Assembly (NCBI GenBank): GCA_002118135.1
Contig: BDIU01000182.1
Span: 1-64,000, forward strand
Direction of reading: 5' to 3'
From: Trebouxia sp. TZW2008
Lineage: Eukaryota; Chlorophyta; Trebouxiophyceae; Trebouxiales; Trebouxiaceae
Length of the DNA: 64,000 nucleotides
Positions within the stretch are counted from its first letter, which is position 1. Each line of letters starts with the position of its first letter. Both the position numbers and the translations under genes were made by a program. Of this stretch, positions 59,464 to 64,000 are shown piece by piece. The notes beneath the pieces are model-generated. The model did no database searches, was not told where the DNA came from, and was given only the letters and a program-made list of their open reading frames with translations.

Positions 59464-61351
59464 ATGAAGGCGGCTACCACGATGTGCTTCCTGTTTGCGG
59501 TTTTCCTGTCTGTGCAGGCTGTCATCGGCTCTGCAGCAGGTTTGCGCCTCACTGCGTGCCTTGACAAGTGCTCACAGTGTGCACCGTCTGCAGTGCGCCC
59601 TTGTCCCTGCTGGCAGCTTGGGCTCAGATGTTCGTGTTTTACTGCATGAATGCGACCATATACACGGACTGTAGGTGACACTCAATTTGCAAATCCCTGG
59701 CAAGTCCTCCAGCAGAAGCCTGTCGGGGTCTTATCACTAGTACTACCATGGCTACCACAACTATCATGACCGTTCTGCTGCATCAGCAGCTGCTTTGGCG
59801 TCAGGTGGCGACGCTGCTGCAGCTGCATCAGCAGCCAGCTCAGGTGCACCTGCTGTGTCTTAGATCTTGCGTGACACTTGTCCACCTGGCTCATGACTGA
59901 TTGTCAAATTGACATTTGTGCATTAAGCGCTTAGCAAGCAGCTTGAAAACTGAATTCAATCAATGATGTAAAGGCTGCTACAATGTACCTTCCCACGTTA
60001 GCTGATCAAGACATGTATCTTGAGTAGCCTGCTGCAAGCTGACCTTAACAGACAGCCTTTCCCCTGACCAGTCTGCCTGTCAGCCCTTTGCAAGCTCAGG
60101 CTACACTGTCACTGTATATCTTGTTGTACAACATGTGCTTTCAAAACACGCAGTGCACAATGTCTTGGGACCACCTGCACATGACTCCTGCAGGCTTGCA
60201 TAATGGTCTCATACCTAGGATAGATGCTGTCCTCAAATTGGGCTGCTGTCTTCATTAAACAACACAGCCTGACAAGTGGCGTGCGGTTTGCAGGAGGCTA
60301 TGATGGCTACTTCAGGCATGGTCATGGCAGCGCTGCAAGTGCTGTCTCCTCAGGTATCAGACTCAGTGCTCAGTTATGAGCAAATGTAGCACTACACCTT
60401 GCCTCTGTGTTCTGACTGCTCAGTCAATAATATGCAGCAATCAAGAATACCTGGCAGCGATCAATCACATGCAGCAATCAAGACTTTCTGACAGGATCAC
60501 TGCAGACATAAGCATGCATCAGTGTCAATTTGTTCCTGTCGCATTTCAGCCAACTGATGCTTGCTGTGTGTGCTAGACTAGTCGGCAGAGGTGTACTTGG
60601 TGCCTTCTGTCTGCTGTTTCTGATCTGCATACATGCATGGCATCTAATTTTCAAGGCTCGTGACACCTGACTGCTGCAGATGACTATGACCATGGGTATG
60701 GCCAAAACTACAACCATGAGTACGGGCGTGGCTACTACGGTGATGAGCACGGCAACTTCCATCATGTTAGTGGACTCTCCTCAGCGTCTGCCTCAGCTTC
60801 AGCTGGCAGGAAGCTGCTTGGCAACTACTACTACCACGGCTACCACAACTACCATGACAGTGCTTCTGCTTCTGCTGCTGCCTCCGCGTCAGGCGGTGAT
60901 GCATCTGCTGCCGCCTCTGCTGCTAGTTCAGGTACAAACACCTTAAAATGCATATGGCATCGCATACATTCAGCTGTTGATGCTTTACGCTAGCATCACC
61001 AGGCAAGCGATGCATGTAAAATGACACACAGGCTAAGACACTGAGTGATTGACAGTGGTCAGCACTGCATGCCTTAGCTCACATCTACAGGCTGGCCGCT
61101 TTAGCCTTCAACCTGTTCAGCACAAACTGCAATACGCAGCTAAGCAGATAAACGCTGCACAGGGGTGTCAGCAACAACGTTGGTGGAGCATTTTCAATGT
61201 GCAAAACCTTGCGCAGATGTGCATCTTTTTACACTGACAAGCAACAATACCATTTGGTGTTTGGCTTGCAGGAGGCTATGATGGCTACTTCAGGCATGGT
61301 CATGGCAGCGCTACAGCTGTTGCGTCAGCTGCTGCTACCTCAGGTACTTAG
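59464..61351 (+). CDS. Secreted Gly/Tyr/His-rich repeat protein (4 exons)
   Basis: Exons: 59464-59539, 60294-60353, 60680-60931, 61272-61351, giving 155 aa; all introns are in phase 1. Exon 1 encodes a signal peptide (MKAATTMCFLFAVFLSVQAV). Exons 2 and 4 both encode GYDGYFRHGHGSA and are almost identical in DNA, including part of the flanking intron. Exon 3 has HGYGQNYNHEYGRGYYGDEHG and an Ala/Ser/Gly tail. Such composition suggests a structural cell-wall or extracellular-matrix protein, possibly metal-binding through its His residues; this is inference. The end (TSGT then TAG) assumes the last exon is read through a gtactt that could also be a donor. Symmetrical phase-1 exons allow exon gain or loss without frameshift. 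Confidence 0.7.
59690..59860 (+). pseudogene. Decaying copy of exon 3 end of the secreted repeat protein
   Basis: Encodes YYHGYHNYHDRSAASAAALASGGD, parallel to the real exon 3, and ends in a conserved cag|gtg donor context. An in-frame TAG replaces a Tyr codon upstream of YYHGY, and no phase-1 acceptor fits, so I leave it out of the gene model. It lies in intron 1, upstream of exon 2. Confidence 0.6.
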
Positions 61352-61887
61352 CTCATGCTTCTGCTTTCTGTGAACAAATAGGGTCTGGGATCTTTCTCTG
61401 GACTAGCTCTGAGTTCCCGTGTGAGCTCAGAGCCCAAAGATCTGCTGTACAACGCTGGATGCTGTCTATCTTGGGTCTTGAACTCTCTCAGGATCAGGAC
61501 TCCTGCTGAATTTCTGTCAGTTGGAAGCAGTACCTCATTTGGTGTCACTTGGTGCAGCAACGCTTGTTGAGCAGCCTCATCATCATCACACTTCAACAGC
61601 TGTATGGCACAAGCATGGAGATCATTTCTGAGAGGAGGGATGCAGCCACCATAGAATGAAAGTAGTCGCCTCTCTTTGCTACCAAAGGCAAGCTTCTTTC
61701 TGACCTGTTGTAGCTCCACATAGCTCACAAAGCCTGCTCTTTGCCTCTCAGTGGGTACATTGTCTTTTGCCCTATCTCTCAGCTGTGCATCCAGCTTTTC
61801 ATAATGCTCCAGGTACATTGCATAGCTAGCTTGCTTTGTTGCCTTCAGGTTCAGCAGCTTGTATGCAGCAAGGATAGCTACAATCAT
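61348..61887 (-). mobile_element. Truncated Crypton-like tyrosine recombinase
   Basis: A 179-aa open frame antisense to, and abutting, the end of the secreted-protein gene. Features: PTERQRAGFVSYVEL then KERRLLSFYGGCIPPLRND (an Arg in the position of the first catalytic Arg of tyrosine recombinases), LILREFKT (a Lys in the beta-hairpin position) and LTRELRASPEKDPRPYLF. This layout matches Crypton-type recombinases from eukaryotes. It stops before the HxxR and Tyr boxes, so it is a dead fragment. No terminal repeats or target duplications were found. Family assignment is from remembered motif order, not from a search. Confidence 0.6.
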
Positions 61888-63865
61888 TCACACACTGCGC
61901 TGAGCATGCACTTGTTACAACTCTGTCATATGGTCATTTTTTTCATGATGTGTTCTATGTGTCATCATGACTATGTCTGGCCCAGATTTATAATGCAAGT
62001 GTGTACAACACCAGAATGCCTATGCTGTGCACATTGGGCAACTGCCTGGAGATTGTCTGTCCACATCACATTGTAGCTGGGACATCAGAACACTTGTGCA
62101 TGAGGTTGACATAGGCACACCCACCTACACTTGGCAGCAGTATGCAATAGCATCACCTGATGTGCTGTGTTCATCTGCAGTTCTGTATTCGTCTCTGTGT
62201 TCCCTTTGCCGGGCAGGGTAACAGCAGCAGCAATATCAACGAAGCGGCTTTGCTGTCAAATCTGGAAAGATATTTGGAAAACAGGCTTGGTGCAGGCATG
62301 GTGCAAAGGCGGGACTTTTACAACCGTACAATTTTGGTTGCACAGCTGCAAGCTGACCAGGAGCTGTAGCTTATAAATGAGATCAGGTCCTTGACAACTG
62401 AAGCTTGGATCCTGGGTTTGTCTGATGTTCATCTTGCATGTTTTCCCTTGTGTTTGCTGATGAAAATGTTAAGTTGATTGGCATATTGTGTGGAAACCAT
62501 TTAACTTTGTATTGGCCCTATTAGGTACTGGTTAGTGACATTATTATGTCTATTTGTCAATCTTGAGCCTATTTAGTCAGTGCACCTCAAGTGTGATAAT
62601 TTCCTGGGAGATTATTGTTCGTGGCTTGCGTTTGCATTGCTTTCCATCTTGCTTGCTCAACCATGCTCAGAGCTGTTAGTGTGCGTACGACTAAAGCACT
62701 CCAATCACGGCTGTCATTGATCAGCAGCAAAGGAATGTTTCTCAACAAAGTCCCACCAGAGCATTTTCCGTTTGCAAATTGCGAGCAGTCACAGGCCTGC
62801 CCAGGTCAGAAATAGCATCTGCTTTACAGTGTCCAAAAGCCTTAGGCCCAATTGCCACAGCTACGTCTTCTACAACACAGCAAAAGCAAGTGTGGTCCAC
62901 ACATTTGCCACAACTGCATCAGCTTGCCATTTACTTGATCAGCACCTTCCATTTGGTGACTTGAAAAACACAAGGACGTCTCACAATCAACACCTGGGTA
63001 AGATGGGACTATATGTCAGGACACAGGCTGAGGTGAGCTTGCAGCAAGCTGGATTTCTGAGCCTTACATGACACAGTAGCAACGTGTCCTGCTGCGACTT
63101 CAGAGCTTCCCAACATTGGGGGTGTCAACATGACACCTTTGTGACTTGTACAAGCTGCATGCACAACAAAACATACAGAAGAATGCAAGATGAACCGAGT
63201 TGAGGAACTATTGAAAAAAACATGATCCATGTGGTCAAGGAAAAGGTCACCACGTGACGGCCACCGCTCTGCTGGGCAAGCCGGCAAGTGACACACAAGA
63301 CCTCAGCGCTCAACAACTTGCAACCTACATCAAGACCACGTGAATTCATGGGCCTGCCTCGCCCCATCGGGCTGATACGACAAATTATGGACTTCAGTGA
63401 CTGTTTGACCACTTGATCCACAAACACAGCAATGACATTACCATCTTCCAATATGCAAGAAAGACTGGACCAGTAAATACAATGTAGGCAGTGATAACGG
63501 TATCAAAGCAAAAGCACACCAAAACATCTACTGAATTCAGTGAGCCAGTGGGGTCGACAGGATGTGTATTTTGCAACTGGCAGTCAGGACGATGGCGAAC
63601 GTGATTGTGCAAACCTCCATACGAGCAGTTTCCCAGAAGAAGCAACTCAAAATGGTTGTGCTGGCCTTGGTGACAGGCAAATGGCCGGCTGAAGGACAGC
63701 CAAAAACATGCCTGAGGGATCATGCTCTTGGTGTCCACACAATGCCACCCACAATGCCACCCTGTTTTCACCAAAGTCCCTTGTTATGAGTCCACCTGCA
63801 GTGCTCATTGACGTGCAAAGCAAGGAACTGCAGCATAAACCATAATGTTGTCCACACAAGAGGCA
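61888..63865. other. Unassigned stretch
   Basis: Possible exon at 62219-62369 (+), open after a gggcag acceptor and ending ...TILVAQLQADQEL with a stop; no partner in phase was found. The rest, including minus-strand frames around 63125-63774, shows no recognisable domain and may be the 3' UTR of the gene at the right edge. Confidence 0.4.
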
Positions 63866-64000
63866 TCATGCAGCTCCTGACAAAATTTGCTCAACAAAGT
63901 GCTCAGGCTTTTCCCCATCATCAGCAGCACCAGCAGATGAAGAGGAAGAGGGTGGAGTGTCAGCAGCCTGCTGACTGGCTTTCCTGCGCTTGTTACAGAT
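63866..64000 (-). CDS. Partial hypothetical protein at window edge
   Basis: A frame open to the window edge with stop at 63866-63868; the visible C-terminus reads KRRKASQQAADTPPSSSSS, an acidic bit, then EHFVEQILSGAA. The basic KRRK could be nuclear localisation. Too little is present to name a family; an acceptor may lie at about 63990. Confidence 0.45.
   Translation of the reverse strand: MCNKRRKASQQAADTPPSSSSSAGAADDGEKPEHFVEQILSGAA

Overview
This window is nuclear DNA of an intron-rich green alga. A trebouxiophyte (Trebouxia or Coccomyxa type) is my best inference, not proven. The genes are split into many short exons by GT-AG introns whose acceptors mostly read TGCAG or TGACAG. The products include plant-type plastid proteins (a NUMOD3 protein and a LarB/PurE-like protein), a polycystin channel with a Notch-like Cys module as in other chlorophytes, an algal-type bZIP factor, and secreted Gly/Tyr/His-rich and lectin-like proteins. 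I recognised no bacterial operon, rRNA, tRNA or CRISPR array. All exon models were built by hand. I accepted a junction only when splice consensus and codon phase agreed across the whole chain, and the gene ends are predictions.

Layout. 205-942 (-) is a small secreted protein. 943-4663 has no supported gene but holds an orphan CpG-rich block. 4664-11168 (-) is an 8-exon NUMOD3 protein (504 aa). 11169-16019 is unassigned, with two more CpG-rich blocks. 16020-17806 (-) is an alpha/beta hydrolase (331 aa). 18163-19124 (-) and about 20205-21493 (+) are unknown proteins. 22214-29093 (-) is an ABCF/GCN20-type ATPase (756 aa, 7 exons). 29609-30571 (+, weak) and 30717-33638 (+, 268 aa, 7 exons) are unknown proteins. 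34752-37839 (-) is a LarB/AIR-carboxylase-like plastid protein (346 aa, 7 exons). 38551-54677 (+) is a 28-exon PKD2-type cation channel (1583 aa). 55735-58425 (-) is a bZIP factor (424 aa). 59464-61351 (+) is a small secreted repeat protein (155 aa). 61348-61887 (-) is a truncated Crypton-like tyrosine recombinase. A partial minus-strand gene runs off the right edge. Apart from divergent promoters, the genes show no shared pathway; this looks like an ordinary chromosomal arm.

The most striking signal is architectural. In most of the multi-exon genes the introns contain decaying tandem copies of the neighbouring exon edge. Copies of an exon's 5' end lie upstream of it and copies of its 3' end lie downstream. 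Many keep the AG or GT splice site and part of the reading frame. I found more than 20 such 'exon ghosts', some in runs of 3-5. This points to introns growing by repeated tandem duplication across splice junctions. A second genome-wide signal is CpG-poor, TG/CA-rich intron sequence set against CpG-rich blocks at gene starts, as expected from cytosine methylation with protected promoters.
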